From positions 214,228 through 278,227 of the forward strand of contig VXMF01000030.1 in NCBI GenBank assembly GCA_009841225.1: 64,000 nt of DNA, in the 5' to 3' direction. The notes beneath the pieces are model-generated. The model saw nothing but the letters and a program-made list of their open reading frames with translations. It had not been told where the DNA came from and made no database searches. The position numbers were made by a program, and so were the translations under genes. Every line of letters starts with the position of its first letter. Positions within the stretch are counted from its first letter, which is position 1. The DNA comes from Terriglobia bacterium. GTDB lineage: Bacteria; Acidobacteriota; Terriglobia; Bryobacterales; UBA6623. Shown here in pieces: positions 27,330-37,166 of the stretch.

Positions 27330-29609
27330 CTAGAAGTGGACCGGTTGGGTGAACGCGCCGTTGCCGGCGGAGTCCCAGGCCGCAAAGCGCACCCACTTCT
27401 TGCCGCTGGCGTCGAACTCGAGCCGGAACTGCTTGCTGCCGAAGGCTTCCAAGTCAGTGGTCGGCTGGACGCGCCGACCGATCTTGTCGCTGTCGCCCCA
27501 CACGATCTCCACGAACTCGAGCGGAAACGTCCATTCCACCTCTGCCACAACAACCTTGCGCTCCTCGTGACCCTCGATTTCGAAGGCTGGAATTAGCACC
27601 TCGCCGGTGGACACGAAGAAGTCTCCGCGCCGCATAGCCTCGGTGACTGGACTCCAGTCATCGTCGAAGGCGGGCAGGCTGTCGAGGCGGATATAGTTCA
27701 CCGACAGTTGCGGATAGATCTCGTCGGACGGGAACTTGGTATAGGTGTCGCCTTCTGCGATCAGGTACTTCGGGCCGGCCCAGTTGTTCATGTCATCGAG
27801 TGTGCCGAAGCAGCGCTGCTCGCAGATCCGGGCCTCGGACAGATCGGCAGGCAGCGTCTGGAAGGCGCCGCCCAAGTAGCGGTCGCTAAGAAAGTGCGGC
27901 TCCTCGCGGACGGTGTCGGGATAGAAGGTCGAACCCTTGGTGCGCGGATGAGCCTGCCACATCAAGGCACGCTCAGACTGCATCAGCGACAGCATCTCTT
28001 CCGCCGAGCGGACGCGGTAGACCGTGCCGTAGCGGTCATGGCTGGCCCGATACGGTGCATCGGCGGCCCGGACTTTGGACCAGTAGACGGGCCTGGGGAA
28101 CACGAGAGTGTAGTGCCCGCCGAGGTGAGCGTTAGGCTCTTCACCCGGCATGAGCAGAAAGTCGGAGTCTGAATGGCGACGGCACGCTTCGAAGTATTCG
28201 TGCTGCTCGCGAAAGCGGATCTCACCGGGATCGTCGGGATGACCATCGCCGTGAAAGTCCGACATCATCGCGATGTTGATGCCAAGGCCGCGGAACGCGG
28301 AGATCCACGGGGGCCGCAAATCGAGGGAGCCAGCATCGACGAGCTGCTCGGCGAAGTGCGTGTGGAAATGGCTAACCGCGACCTGGTAGCCGTCGAGCGG
28401 CTTGTACCTGTCGCCGTGGGTGTAGGCCAGCACTTCCTGTAGCGTGGCTTCGGCGTTCCCGGCACCGAGGTGGTAGTAGACCGCCATGCGCTGCATGGTT
28501 CCGGCGGGCGCGTTGTACAGCGCGAAGTTGCCCTCGGCGAAGCGCCACGACTGGCGGACGCGCTTGTTCCAGATCTCTTCGGACGCGCCCCACGGTCGGT
28601 ACATCTCCTCTCGCTCGCCTTGGCGGACGCCTATGTCGAAGCGGCCGTCGGGTAGCTGGCGGTACCAGACGTAGCCGAGATTCATCTCAATCTCGCGGGC
28701 AAAGAAGAACTTGTGGGAGGGTGGAAACACTGCCAGAGTGCCCCGGTTCTGCTCCAGCAGGAGCACGCGATTCCTCGCCCGCAGCGGCACTGGGTCGTCG
28801 TTCGCGCCCCCGCCGAAGCGATAGTGCTGCCAGTCGCGGGTGACATCGCGCCAGCGCAGGCGCTGATAGTCGTCAGTCTGCAGCCCGCTCAAACCAGCCC
28901 GGTAGACATAGGCGACTGACCGCTTGGCAGTGGCCGCGATCGCTTCTTGACGCATTAGGCTGGAGCCTCGGTAGACGGTGAATCGCAGGCTGCCCTCGAA
29001 CGACCCCAATTGCAGTCCGTCGAAGCTGACCTCCAGCCGGATGCCATCGCGCCGGACTCGGCAAGAGCTGACTTCATAGCGCACGTTGGAGCGCGTGACC
29101 TCGCTGGGGTCACGTGGGAGCCCGGGGTTGACTCCTTCGAGCCCGGGTACGTTCAGGGGAGCGTCCCAAAACACCTTCCACTTCTCGCTCTCGACAATGT
29201 CCGGGGTGGCTTCACGGCCCAGATCCGCCATCGGGTTGAGTTGCTGTTGGGAGATGCGCCGCTGGCCCTCGGCGACATAGAACTCTGGTCGCGCATCCCG
29301 CGCTAGCGGAGCCCAGTGTCCGGCCCGGGAGAGAGCAGCTAACTGTCGAACAACGGGCTGGCTCTCGTCGACGCCGAACGTCGCCCGGAGCCGGTTTGCA
29401 TCGGCCCCAGACCACTCGACGAAGAGGTCTCCGTCCAGCATTTCCGCGCGGAGCCCGTCAGTGGGTTCGTAGTCAGTGAGGTCGCATTCCAACGGCTCCG
29501 CATGAAGCAACGCCGATGCGAAGAGTAGGAAGACGCCAGCAGTCCCCAGGAGGCGGCAGAGCTTGCTAGGACACTCAGCCCGAATTTGCCTTGCAGCCGG
29601 TCGTTTCAT
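27330..29609 (-). CDS. DUF3604-family secreted protein
   Basis: About 759 aa from the ATG at 29609, with a signal peptide ending SALLHAEP. The DUF3604 C-terminal half contains histidine-rich segments VSHFHTHFAEQLVDAGSLD and MMSDFHGDGHPDDPGEIRFREQHEYFEA, which resemble the PHP-like metal site of the family. The later part shows MWQAHPRTKGST and ends in a beta-rich domain. Biochemical function of DUF3604 is not established to my knowledge. CATACT ends 7 nt before the ATG on the minus strand. Probably heads an operon with the RraA-like gene (23-nt gap). Confidence 0.82.
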   Translation of the reverse strand: MKRPAARQIRAECPSKLCRLLGTAGVFLLFASALLHAEPLECDLTDYEPTDGLRAEMLDGDLFVEWSGADANRLRATFGVDESQPVVRQLAALSRAGHWAPLARDARPEFYVAEGQRRISQQQLNPMADLGREATPDIVESEKWKVFWDAPLNVPGLEGVNPGLPRDPSEVTRSNVRYEVSSCRVRRDGIRLEVSFDGLQLGSFEGSLRFTVYRGSSLMRQEAIAATAKRSVAYVYRAGLSGLQTDDYQRLRWRDVTRDWQHYRFGGGANDDPVPLRARNRVLLLEQNRGTLAVFPPSHKFFFAREIEMNLGYVWYRQLPDGRFDIGVRQGEREEMYRPWGASEEIWNKRVRQSWRFAEGNFALYNAPAGTMQRMAVYYHLGAGNAEATLQEVLAYTHGDRYKPLDGYQVAVSHFHTHFAEQLVDAGSLDLRPPWISAFRGLGINIAMMSDFHGDGHPDDPGEIRFREQHEYFEACRRHSDSDFLLMPGEEPNAHLGGHYTLVFPRPVYWSKVRAADAPYRASHDRYGTVYRVRSAEEMLSLMQSERALMWQAHPRTKGSTFYPDTVREEPHFLSDRYLGGAFQTLPADLSEARICEQRCFGTLDDMNNWAGPKYLIAEGDTYTKFPSDEIYPQLSVNYIRLDSLPAFDDDWSPVTEAMRRGDFFVSTGEVLIPAFEIEGHEERKVVVAEVEWTFPLEFVEIVWGDSDKIGRRVQPTTDLEAFGSKQFRLEFDASGKKWVRFAAWDSAGNGAFTQPVHF

Positions 29610-29784
29610 GCCAAATAGTATGACCGAGGTGTCGCGGGCTTGCTCCGATCTCGAAGTCCTCATCGCCGCTCCGGAAACGTGAAAGATCAAGGATCGGCAA
29701 ATCAACGACTCCGGTCCGGAGCCGTGAATGGTCCGCTATCAGCCCTAGGCCGAGGAGCGCGGAGACGCCAAGAGGACACAGCGC

Positions 29785-29814
29785 TTGCCCGACGACCTAT
29801 TTATGGACTATATT
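29785..29814 (+). promoter_or_regulatory. Promoter of the Phd/ParE-like toxin-antitoxin operon
   Basis: TTGCCC at 29785-29790 and TATATT at 29809-29814 are separated by 18 nt, matching -35/-10 elements. The ATG lies 23 nt further. Confidence 0.5.
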
Positions 29815-29837
29815 TAGACCCAACGAGGCAATAGCCC

Positions 29838-30113
29838 ATGAAGCTCTCTAGCCGAATCAAGCCAATCAGCTACCTCAAAGCCCATGCTGCCGAGATCGTA
29901 CGCGAGCTTGCGGAAAGGCAGGAACCACTGATCATCACCCAAAACGGTGAAGCCAAGGTCGTCATCCAAGATATAGACAGCTATGAGCAGACACAGGAAG
30001 CCCTTGCGCTGCTCAAGATCCTCGCTCTTGGCGACAGACAGATCGAGTCCTCTCGGCTGCGACCGGCCACCGATGTCATTGCGAAGATTCGAGAGCGGAA
30101 CCATAGTCGCTGA
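29838..30113 (+). CDS. Phd/YefM-family antitoxin
   Basis: 91 aa. KPISYLKAHAAEIVRELAERQEPLIITQNGEAKVVIQDI is a typical PhdYeFM N-terminal domain. Its C-terminus (SYEQTQEALALLKILALGDRQIE) is the usual toxin-binding helix region. The stop overlaps the toxin start (TGATG), so the two are coupled. Confidence 0.9.
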   Translation: MKLSSRIKPISYLKAHAAEIVRELAERQEPLIITQNGEAKVVIQDIDSYEQTQEALALLKILALGDRQIESSRLRPATDVIAKIRERNHSR

Positions 30114-30499
30114 TGCCGTTTCTTGTCCAACTGACTGATGACGCGGTACGCGACTTGGAGGAACTCTGCGACTACATCGTTCATCACGATGCGCCGCGCA
30201 GCGCGGATCTTGTACTCGATCAAATCGAAAGAGCCATTCGCACCCTGACGGAGTTCCCGCAGCGTGGAGCCTACCCGAAAGAACTGCTTAAGTTTGGGGT
30301 TCGAGAATTCCGTGAGATTCTCTTCAAGCCCTACCGCGTCATCTACCGTGTGAAAGGAAACGACGTCTATGTGCTCGCGATTGCTGACGGCAGGCGTGAC
30401 ATGCATACGTTGTTGCAGCGTCGGCTGCTAGAGGCAGATGTCCCGCACCGTCGATATGTCAACCAAGGAGTAGGAGCACCTCTCGGCACCATTGGATGA
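30113..30499 (+). CDS. RelE/ParE-family toxin
   Basis: 128 aa. Typical features are DDAVRDLEELCDYIVHHDAPRSADLVLDQIE at the N-terminus, FPQRGAYPKELLKFGVREFREILFKPYRVIYRV in the centre, and VYVLAIADGRRDMHTLLQRRLLEA at the C-terminal end. About 20 extra residues (DVPHRRYVNQGVGAPLGTIG) follow the point where most relatives stop, suggesting a read-through change at the 3' end. ParE-type toxins block gyrase, RelE-type cleave mRNA; which type this is cannot be told. Confidence 0.9.
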   Translation: MPFLVQLTDDAVRDLEELCDYIVHHDAPRSADLVLDQIERAIRTLTEFPQRGAYPKELLKFGVREFREILFKPYRVIYRVKGNDVYVLAIADGRRDMHTLLQRRLLEADVPHRRYVNQGVGAPLGTIG

Positions 30500-30651
30500 T
30501 GTCCCGACAGCAAGTTCTTCAAGGACTGCATCCGGACCGATTTGGTCCGATATCTGGGGCCGAAATCAATGCGATATTCGAAGACATCTGTGCCTACGCG
30601 TCTTGCGTTGGAGAGATTCCCGTTCCACCGGGCGGATGGCTAACGCTATAG
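30496..30651 (+). CDS. Candidate 51-residue ORF coupled to the toxin
   Basis: ATG at 30496 overlaps the toxin stop by four bases (ATGA), the coupling used inside operons; a second ATG follows at 30499. The short protein reads MMSRQQVLQGLHPDRFGPISG then AEINAIFEDICAYASCVGEI and PVPPGGWLTL. Composition is protein-like, but I recognise no family. It may also be a remnant of a longer gene, because another frame over the same DNA is also partly open. Confidence 0.25.
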   Translation: MMSRQQVLQGLHPDRFGPISGAEINAIFEDICAYASCVGEIPVPPGGWLTL

Positions 30652-30815
30652 CCTTGACCGCTGGTCCTTCTGGCAGCAGTGGGAAACCGAGATCGATACG
30701 ACTGCTCGGGGCGGCGCAGGGGGCGTTGGTACTGGCCCCACTGGGTCTGGCCGTTCGCTCCGGAGCATGTTCGGTCCGAGCTCCCGCGCTGGCGGTATGG
30801 GCAGTTTCGAGCCTC

Positions 30816-32189
30816 TCAGATCAGCCGCTCGCCCCACGGTCCGGTGACCGCGAATGTGATCCCGGGCCTCTGCACGTTGACGAAGAGCCAGTTTCCGTCA
30901 GGGCTGAAGGTGGCCCCGGCAAATTCGCTGTCGAGGAAGTCTCCCTCCAGCCCGTTGCGCTCGCCCGCTAGAATCACATTGTTCTTGGCGAACGTAAAGA
31001 TCTCGCCGTCGGCGGTCAGGCCCCTGATGTGATCCTCCCCGCCCCCGTCCTCGCACAGAACCAGGCCTCCACGGGGGCTCACGCAGATGTTGTCCGGCAT
31101 GTCGAGCACCTCGGCGTCCGGAGATTCATACAGGAGACGGATCCTAGACTCGCCCGGATCGTATTCCCAGACTTGGCCGGCCTCGGCATCGCCGCCGTTG
31201 GTCGAAACCACGTAGATGCGGCCGTTACCGCTCCAAGTGCCTTCGAGACGAGCGAAGGTGGCCGCCCCGTTCCGAATGCCTTGGGAATAGACGCTGCTGT
31301 CGTCGATCGGTTCCGGATCCGGGTCCTCGATCGGCACCCAGTTGACCGGTTCCCACTGCCCGGCTCGCTGGCCAGTCCTAGTGTCCGCTCCCGGTCGATT
31401 CGACAGCGCCAGCATCTCCAGCCGCCCGCCCGCAGCGAGTCGGCCGGTCTCGTTCGGGAGGAACCGGTACAGGCCGGCAGCGGCCCGGTCTTCCGTCTCG
31501 TAGACGATCCCGGATTCCGGGTCGACCGAGACAGCCTCGTGCACGAAGCGTCCCATAGCCCGGTAAGGCTCCGCTTGCGCCGTACCGTCGACCGGAACCT
31601 CGAAGACGTAGCCGTGAGCGAGCGTGTAGCCGTTCTCGTCCCCCGGACCTTCCACGGTCTCTTCGCACGACAGCCAGGTGCCCCAGGGAGTCGGGCCGCC
31701 CGCGCAGTTCACTGCCGTGCCGGCGAGGCTCGGCCAGGCCGCGACCACAGTGCCCGACGATGTGTCGAACTCGATCGTTGTTGTGCCGCCGCCTGCTCGA
31801 CCGTCGTACACCGGATCGCTCGAAAAGGCCACGCCGGCCCGGAGCTCGTGGTTTCGCACGAGGCGAACCCGGCCGCCTTCCGCCTCGAAGGCCGCCATCC
31901 CGTCATGGGCGCCCGGCGTCGGGGACCCATCGTCCAGTCGATCGCCTTTCCAGCCGAACGAGAGATATCGAAAACCCGGCGGAAGGTGCAGCAGCGGAAG
32001 TCCAGTGGTCTCGTCCCGAACCGGCTCGAGCGGGCCATAGCCGACGCGATTCGGTTCCCTCGCGGAGCGCGTTGCTCCCTTTCCGTTTTGGTCTGCGCTC
32101 CGGCACGCGAGGGCTTGAAAAGAGGCCGCGGCGACCGCACCGCCGCTGACTGCGAGAAACCGGCGCCTGAACAACTGGTTGGCTGTCAT
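30816..32189 (-). CDS. PhoX-family (DUF839) alkaline phosphatase-like protein
   Basis: 457 aa. Tat signal MTANQLFRRRFLAVSGGAVAAASF. DUF839 features are LVRNHELR, CAGGPTPWGTWLSCEETVEGPG and DMPDNICVSPRGGLVLCEDGGGEDHIRGL, which hold calcium/iron ligands in PhoX. The end FSPDGNWLFVNVQRPGITFAVTGPW is also diagnostic. PhoX is a secreted, Tat-exported phosphatase giving access to organic phosphate. Combined with the PhoD-like gene 4 kb away it suggests phosphate scavenging. No Pho box was identified. Confidence 0.9.
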   Translation of the reverse strand: MTANQLFRRRFLAVSGGAVAAASFQALACRSADQNGKGATRSAREPNRVGYGPLEPVRDETTGLPLLHLPPGFRYLSFGWKGDRLDDGSPTPGAHDGMAAFEAEGGRVRLVRNHELRAGVAFSSDPVYDGRAGGGTTTIEFDTSSGTVVAAWPSLAGTAVNCAGGPTPWGTWLSCEETVEGPGDENGYTLAHGYVFEVPVDGTAQAEPYRAMGRFVHEAVSVDPESGIVYETEDRAAAGLYRFLPNETGRLAAGGRLEMLALSNRPGADTRTGQRAGQWEPVNWVPIEDPDPEPIDDSSVYSQGIRNGAATFARLEGTWSGNGRIYVVSTNGGDAEAGQVWEYDPGESRIRLLYESPDAEVLDMPDNICVSPRGGLVLCEDGGGEDHIRGLTADGEIFTFAKNNVILAGERNGLEGDFLDSEFAGATFSPDGNWLFVNVQRPGITFAVTGPWGERLI

Positions 32190-32401
32190 TCCACCAGTTT
32201 ACGATTCGAGGCTGCTCAATTCAGCCTGTTTTCTGATTTGCCGGTACTGGTGCGCTGGGCCGCCTTGGCACCTTCACCCGCCAACTTACCGCGAGCTTGC
32301 GGTGCCGACCGCGGGCACACTGAATTCCAGCGTCTGCCCGGCCAGGCTCGGGTTGCTGATGGGCAATGTCGCTAGACGGTTGCCAAGCGGCGGTCGGCGA
32401 A

Positions 32402-33553
32402 TCACCGCGGACTGAGCAAGTTCTCGTACCAGACCACGTTCCTAGAGTTCTGGCCGGCCACCAGCACGTCGAGATCGCCATCTACATCCATGTCAGCCAA
32501 CCTGATGTCGTAGCCCGCCTGATCGCTGTGGATAACGTGCTTGGTGAAGCCACCCGTACCGTCATTTTCGTACCAAGCGACCACGTAGCTGTCCTTGCCA
32601 CACGTGACGCCGTCAATGTCTCCGTCCCCATCAATGTCACCGATCGCGAGGTCATGTGGGCCCACTATTTCGGGGTCAATCTCATGGAGGGTAAAATCCG
32701 GGCCCTCGAACCATAGCACTCCCTTACCGTGGCCGCGGGTTGCGAAGATGTCCGTCACGCCATCACCGTTGAGGTCAGCAGGCAAGGCGTTCGTGGCTCC
32801 GGTCTGGTTGACCGCAATGGTGCGCTTTAGCCACGGTGTCGAGCCGTCGTCGGGCTGCTTCCACCAAGCGAACCAATTCCCTCCCCCGGTTACCGCGTCC
32901 TTGCCGGCGGAGACCACATCCGCGACGCCATCGCCGTCGAGATCCCCGATGCCCAGGTAGTGGCTCAAACCCGGCGCGTCTTGGTCGGCAAAGACGTAGC
33001 GCGGCCACTCCTCCGCAGAGCGTGGGTCCCGTGGCACGCGCCACCAGACCAGCGAGTTCGGATACGGATCCTTCGGCTGGGCGCTGTTGCCCGCCAAGTC
33101 CTGGCGGCCATCGCCGTCGATGTCGCCCTTGATCAGCCCGTGGGTGCCGTTGACATCGGCATCGACGATCCGCATGATCCAGCGGTCGCGCAGGGGATCG
33201 TCGGGCCGTTCGAGCCAGAAGACCGGGCCGGGAGAGTACACCGCACCGATGTAGTCGGGATCGCCATCGGAATCAACATCGAGCACCTCGCTGTGAATCG
33301 TGTTGCGCTCTCCGGGACGAAACGGCCATTTGGCGTCAATGACCACCTTCTCCCAAGAGGGCGCGACATAGAGGTGCGTCTCGCCGTGGGCATCGGCGAT
33401 GACATCGGGTCGGCCGTCGCCGGTGAAGTCGGCGGCCACCGCAGTCTGGCACGGAAAACCGGTCGCGATGACGTGCCGCGTCCACTGGCTATCGGCACCC
33501 GACACAGCGGCGGCCATCGTCATACAAAAGAGCAGGTGGAGCGGGATCCTCAT
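32402..33553 (-). CDS. Exported FG-GAP/VCBS-repeat protein
   Basis: 383 aa. Signal peptide MRIPLHLLFCMTMAAAVSGAD, then at least six calcium-binding D-x-D/N-G-D motifs: DFTGDGRPDV, DVDSDGDPDYIG, DIDGDGRQDL, DLDGDGVADV, DLNGDGVTDI, DIDGDGDIDGV and DMDVDGDLDVLVAG. These belong to a seven-bladed integrin-like propeller. Such proteins are secreted adhesins or lectin-like factors. Single gene on its strand between PhoX and the PSD1 operon. Confidence 0.9.
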   Translation of the reverse strand: MRIPLHLLFCMTMAAAVSGADSQWTRHVIATGFPCQTAVAADFTGDGRPDVIADAHGETHLYVAPSWEKVVIDAKWPFRPGERNTIHSEVLDVDSDGDPDYIGAVYSPGPVFWLERPDDPLRDRWIMRIVDADVNGTHGLIKGDIDGDGRQDLAGNSAQPKDPYPNSLVWWRVPRDPRSAEEWPRYVFADQDAPGLSHYLGIGDLDGDGVADVVSAGKDAVTGGGNWFAWWKQPDDGSTPWLKRTIAVNQTGATNALPADLNGDGVTDIFATRGHGKGVLWFEGPDFTLHEIDPEIVGPHDLAIGDIDGDGDIDGVTCGKDSYVVAWYENDGTGGFTKHVIHSDQAGYDIRLADMDVDGDLDVLVAGQNSRNVVWYENLLSPR

Positions 33554-33907
33554 CGTGTTTCACCTCAGTTCCAGCATGAATAGCTTAGCGTCCCAATTCT
33601 GGGAGTCCCCTGCACCGTTCCAAGACTACGCTGCATTGGCGGAGTCGCCACGGAACGCGGCTCGATGCTGCTGGAGGCACATTCGCGGCGATTCGCACAG
33701 CAGCTGCTGACATCGCGACGAGGCGGCAGCCTTAAGCGGTTGGGGCGTTCGCGCGTTCTGCGTGACAGACTGGCCGGCGATACGCTGGCACACGCCAACC
33801 GCGATTTCCTGCACGATTCCCTTGTGACGGTCCGACTGACGGCGAATTCTAGGAACACAAGTGGACGGAATTGTGAAATAATCCATGTGGGATACGACTA
33901 TCCTGAC
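33554..33907. other. Intergenic region, no gene seen
   Basis: 354 nt between the divergent FG-GAP gene and the PSD1 gene. It contains the start region for both. I see no RNA gene or repeat. A TATCCT/TACGAC -10-like pair lies at 33893-33904 just before the PSD1 start. Confidence 0.5.
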
Positions 33908-35752
33908 ATGCAGGTTTCGATGAGGGTTATCGCGATTCTCCTTGCTACGGCGCTCGGCTCGGTCGCCCAGCAGACTGATCAGCCGCCCCTCCGGGAAGAG
34001 TCCATCACGCCCGAGCAATTCCGAGAGGCGCATGCCCCGCTGGTGAAGGGACGCGACACCGGTAACGACGCCGCGGCCCTCACCGAGCGGGTCGCGGGCA
34101 ACGTTGAGGTTGCCGACTCGGATCCAGCGGCGCGTCAAAACTTCATCGACGACCACATCTTTGACAAGATCGAGCGCGACGGTGTTCCTCACGCTCCACC
34201 CGCGGGTGACGCCGAGTTCCTGCGACGCGTCCAGCTTGACTTGATCGGGCGCATACCCACACCAGCAGAGGTGCGCTCATTCGTAGCCAGCGAGGATCCG
34301 CGCAAGCGCTCGGCAAAGATCGAGGAGTTGCTTGCCCGCGAAGCCTTCGCCGAGAAGTGGGCATATTTCTACATGGATCTGTTCCGGGCGAACGGCAAGA
34401 TGGGCCGGGGGCGTGAGCTATTCCACTACTGGCTTAAGGAAAACCTGCGCTCGGATCGCCCTTACGACGAATGGGTTCGCGCCATCATCGCCTCGGCAGG
34501 CAAGAGCAGCAACGTGCTGGCCGCTTCCAACGTGATCGCGCGCGAACACGTGCAGGGCAAGGCGCAACCGGACGACGGGCACGATTGGGGCATGGTGCAC
34601 CAGCTCGACACGCACGACGAGCTGACCGTGCTCTACGGAAAGGCGTTTCTTGGCATCAACCTGTCGTGCATCTCCTGCCACGACGGTGTCAACCACCTGG
34701 AGGAAGTCAATGTCTACCTCACAGGCAAGACGCGCAACGACTTCCACCGCCAAGCGGCGTTCTTGGGAAATACCCGGTACATGATGTATTGGGAGGACGG
34801 CGACGTCAAGGCCAACGAGTTCCTCGTCGACGACTTGGCTCCCGGCTACGACACACTCGGGGAGAGCATGCTCAGGGTGGCTCGCTGGGGCGGCGAGTCA
34901 TCGCCGAAGTTCGTGCTCACTGACGAAGAGCCGCGGGAGAGCGAGAACCCGCGCGATGGCTTCGCTCGCATCCTGACCGGCCACCTGCAATTCGCCAAGG
35001 CTACAGCCAACCTGTTCTGGAAGCAGCTGATGGGGTACGGCATCGTCGAACCGTACGACGAGTTCGACCTAGCCCGCCAAGATCCCGCCAACCTACCCGA
35101 GGGCTGGCAGCTTCAGCCCAGCCACCCGGCGCTCTTGGACGCCTTGGCGACAGACTTCCGGGAGTCGGGCTACAGCCTCAAGCATCTGTTTCGGCGGATC
35201 TGCAATTCGAGCGCCTACCAGCTCTCGGCCAGCTTCCCCGGCGACTGGCATCCGAACTACAAGTCGTACTTCGCGAGGAAGTTCGTGAGGATGCTGACGG
35301 CAGAAGAGCTGCACGACGCTATCGCGATCTCGACCAGCCGGCCTGGCAAGTTCCAGTTCGGCGATGCAGAAGTGGGCATGGCCATGCAACTCAGCGAGCC
35401 GAAGGGCGGGACCGACCTGAAGTACCTGCTGCGAACGTTCGGACAGTCGACCAGGCGCAATCCTCCCAAGCCTCTGAACGGTTCCGTGCGCCAGCCACTG
35501 GCTCTGATGCAATCGCCCATCCTGAGCGAGCGCGTCAAGGCGGACAAGGATAGCCGCGTGCAGCGGCTGCTGGACAGCTATAGCGATGACGCGAAGGTGG
35601 TGAACGAACTGTTCCTCGCGACCTTGGCACGTTCGCCATCGGAAGACGAGAAGCAAGTCGCCCTGGCGGAGCTTTCTACAGACCGCACGCGAGGAGCGGA
35701 GAACCTGCAGTGGGCGCTGATCAACAACGTGGAGTTCTTCTTCAACCACTAG
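33908..35752 (+). CDS. DUF1549/DUF1553 (PSD1) protein
   Basis: About 614 aa from ATG 33908 (an alternative ATG is at 33920) with a signal sequence (RVIAILLATALGSVAQQ). The DUF1549 region has FLRRVQLDLIGRIPTPAEVRSFV and KIEELLAREAFAEKWAYFYMDLFR. The heme-type CISCH motif sits at residues 254-258, and DUF1553 follows with ATANLFWKQLMGYGIVEP and FRRICNSSAYQLS. Unlike many planctomycete relatives there is no N-terminal cytochrome-c domain. The function is unknown; the family is typically co-encoded with DUF1501, as here (22-nt gap). A 200-nt piece of this gene recurs as a dead copy at 43.3-43.5 kb. Confidence 0.9.
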   Translation: MQVSMRVIAILLATALGSVAQQTDQPPLREESITPEQFREAHAPLVKGRDTGNDAAALTERVAGNVEVADSDPAARQNFIDDHIFDKIERDGVPHAPPAGDAEFLRRVQLDLIGRIPTPAEVRSFVASEDPRKRSAKIEELLAREAFAEKWAYFYMDLFRANGKMGRGRELFHYWLKENLRSDRPYDEWVRAIIASAGKSSNVLAASNVIAREHVQGKAQPDDGHDWGMVHQLDTHDELTVLYGKAFLGINLSCISCHDGVNHLEEVNVYLTGKTRNDFHRQAAFLGNTRYMMYWEDGDVKANEFLVDDLAPGYDTLGESMLRVARWGGESSPKFVLTDEEPRESENPRDGFARILTGHLQFAKATANLFWKQLMGYGIVEPYDEFDLARQDPANLPEGWQLQPSHPALLDALATDFRESGYSLKHLFRRICNSSAYQLSASFPGDWHPNYKSYFARKFVRMLTAEELHDAIAISTSRPGKFQFGDAEVGMAMQLSEPKGGTDLKYLLRTFGQSTRRNPPKPLNGSVRQPLALMQSPILSERVKADKDSRVQRLLDSYSDDAKVVNELFLATLARSPSEDEKQVALAELSTDRTRGAENLQWALINNVEFFFNH

Positions 35753-35774
35753 GACTGCGAGCGGGGGCCAACCC

Positions 35775-37166
35775 ATGAAGACCGTTGCGGAAACGTTTGG
35801 AACGAGGCGGGATGCCTTGCGGCTGGGCGGCATTGGCCTGGCGTCCGCCGCGGTGGATGGATTTCTGCCCAAGAGGGTTTCCGCCGGATCCAACGTCACG
35901 CCGCGCGGGAACGCTCGCAACGTGTTGTTCTACGAGATCAACGGCGCGATCAGCCACCTCGAGTCGTGGGATTTCAAGGAGACCGCCGGGACTCCGGACG
36001 ACCTCGCGGTGACCAAGCATCGCGAAGGCCTGTACCTTTCCGAGAAGCTGTTTCCGGGCTTCAAGCAACACATCGACAAGTTCGCGATCCTGCGCACCCT
36101 GCTCAGCCACGAGGAGGTGCATTTCCGCGGGCAGACGTACGTGCAGACAGGAAGGCCCCTGAATCTCGCGTTTGCCAGCGAGATCCCGGCGATCGGGTCG
36201 GTAGTGGCGATGGAACTGGAATCGCGGCGCGGTTCGAACGACACCTTCCCCACGTACATGTCGTTCAACTTGGAGAAGGCGTTCCCCGGCGCGCTCTCCA
36301 CGGGATTCCTCGACCCGCGCTTCTCCGTGGTGGACATCAACCCCGAGATCGCCGGGCAGGGTTCGTCCTTAAGCGATGCGGCCCTGGACTTGGTGGACGA
36401 ACGCTGGCAGCTGTTGGCGAAGCTGCGCGAGGCACAACGCGGGCGCGTGGCCGGCTTCGAGCGCCGCATGGCCAGCTACGAGAACTTCTACGACGCCGCG
36501 CACCAGTTACTGTCAGACCAGCGCTGGACACAAGCGTTCGAGATCAGTGCCATCGATCGCGAGCGCTACGGGGACACTGACGTGGCGACTTCGTGCATTT
36601 TGGCCCGCAACGTGCTGGCCACAGACGCTGGAACGCGCTACGTGCATATCTGCCACCCCGGCTGGGACCATCACAAGTACATCTGGGACCATTCCAAGGA
36701 GACCAATCACTACAAGCTGTGCGCCGAATTCGACCGGGCCTTCTCGGCCCTGGTCGGGGATCTGGCGACGATGGCCTCGCCAACGAACCCGCACAAGAGC
36801 GTCCTCGACGAGACGTTGGTGGTTGCCATGAGCGAATTCGGCCGGACTCCAGGCGCACTCAACAACCTGCAGGGCAGAGATCACTACAACAAGGTCTACC
36901 CTGCCCTGTTCGGCGGCGCGGGCGTGCAGCCCGGCCTGATCTTGGGCGAAACCGACGCCGATGGCGCGGAGTGCCTGGACACCGGCTGGCACCGCAAGGA
37001 GCAGCCGCGCATTGAGAACGTGGTGGCGACGATGTATTCCGCGCTCGGCATCGATTGGTCCAAGAAGGTCCACGACACCCCGTCAAAGCGCACGTACGCC
37101 TATGTGGACGAGCTGGGCGCGCCCGGCTGGATTCCGACCGACGAGATTAGTTCCATCTATGGCTAG
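35775..37166 (+). CDS. DUF1501-family exported protein
   Basis: 463 aa. N-terminus contains RRDALRLGGIGLASAAVDGFLP, a Tat-like signal. The alkaline phosphatase/sulfatase-like fold of DUF1501 shows RNVLFYEINGAISHLESWDFK, VVAMSEFGRTP and CHPGWDHHKYIWDHSKE. Middle gene of a three-gene operon; its end overlaps the next start by eight bases. Usually encoded beside PSD1 proteins; molecular role not established. Confidence 0.9.
   Translation: MKTVAETFGTRRDALRLGGIGLASAAVDGFLPKRVSAGSNVTPRGNARNVLFYEINGAISHLESWDFKETAGTPDDLAVTKHREGLYLSEKLFPGFKQHIDKFAILRTLLSHEEVHFRGQTYVQTGRPLNLAFASEIPAIGSVVAMELESRRGSNDTFPTYMSFNLEKAFPGALSTGFLDPRFSVVDINPEIAGQGSSLSDAALDLVDERWQLLAKLREAQRGRVAGFERRMASYENFYDAAHQLLSDQRWTQAFEISAIDRERYGDTDVATSCILARNVLATDAGTRYVHICHPGWDHHKYIWDHSKETNHYKLCAEFDRAFSALVGDLATMASPTNPHKSVLDETLVVAMSEFGRTPGALNNLQGRDHYNKVYPALFGGAGVQPGLILGETDADGAECLDTGWHRKEQPRIENVVATMYSALGIDWSKKVHDTPSKRTYAYVDELGAPGWIPTDEISSIYG

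Noticed and set aside
31029..32375. 448-codon plus-strand open frame opposite phoX
   Set aside because: Antisense to a gene with clear PhoX motifs and a Tat signal; its translation has no motif.
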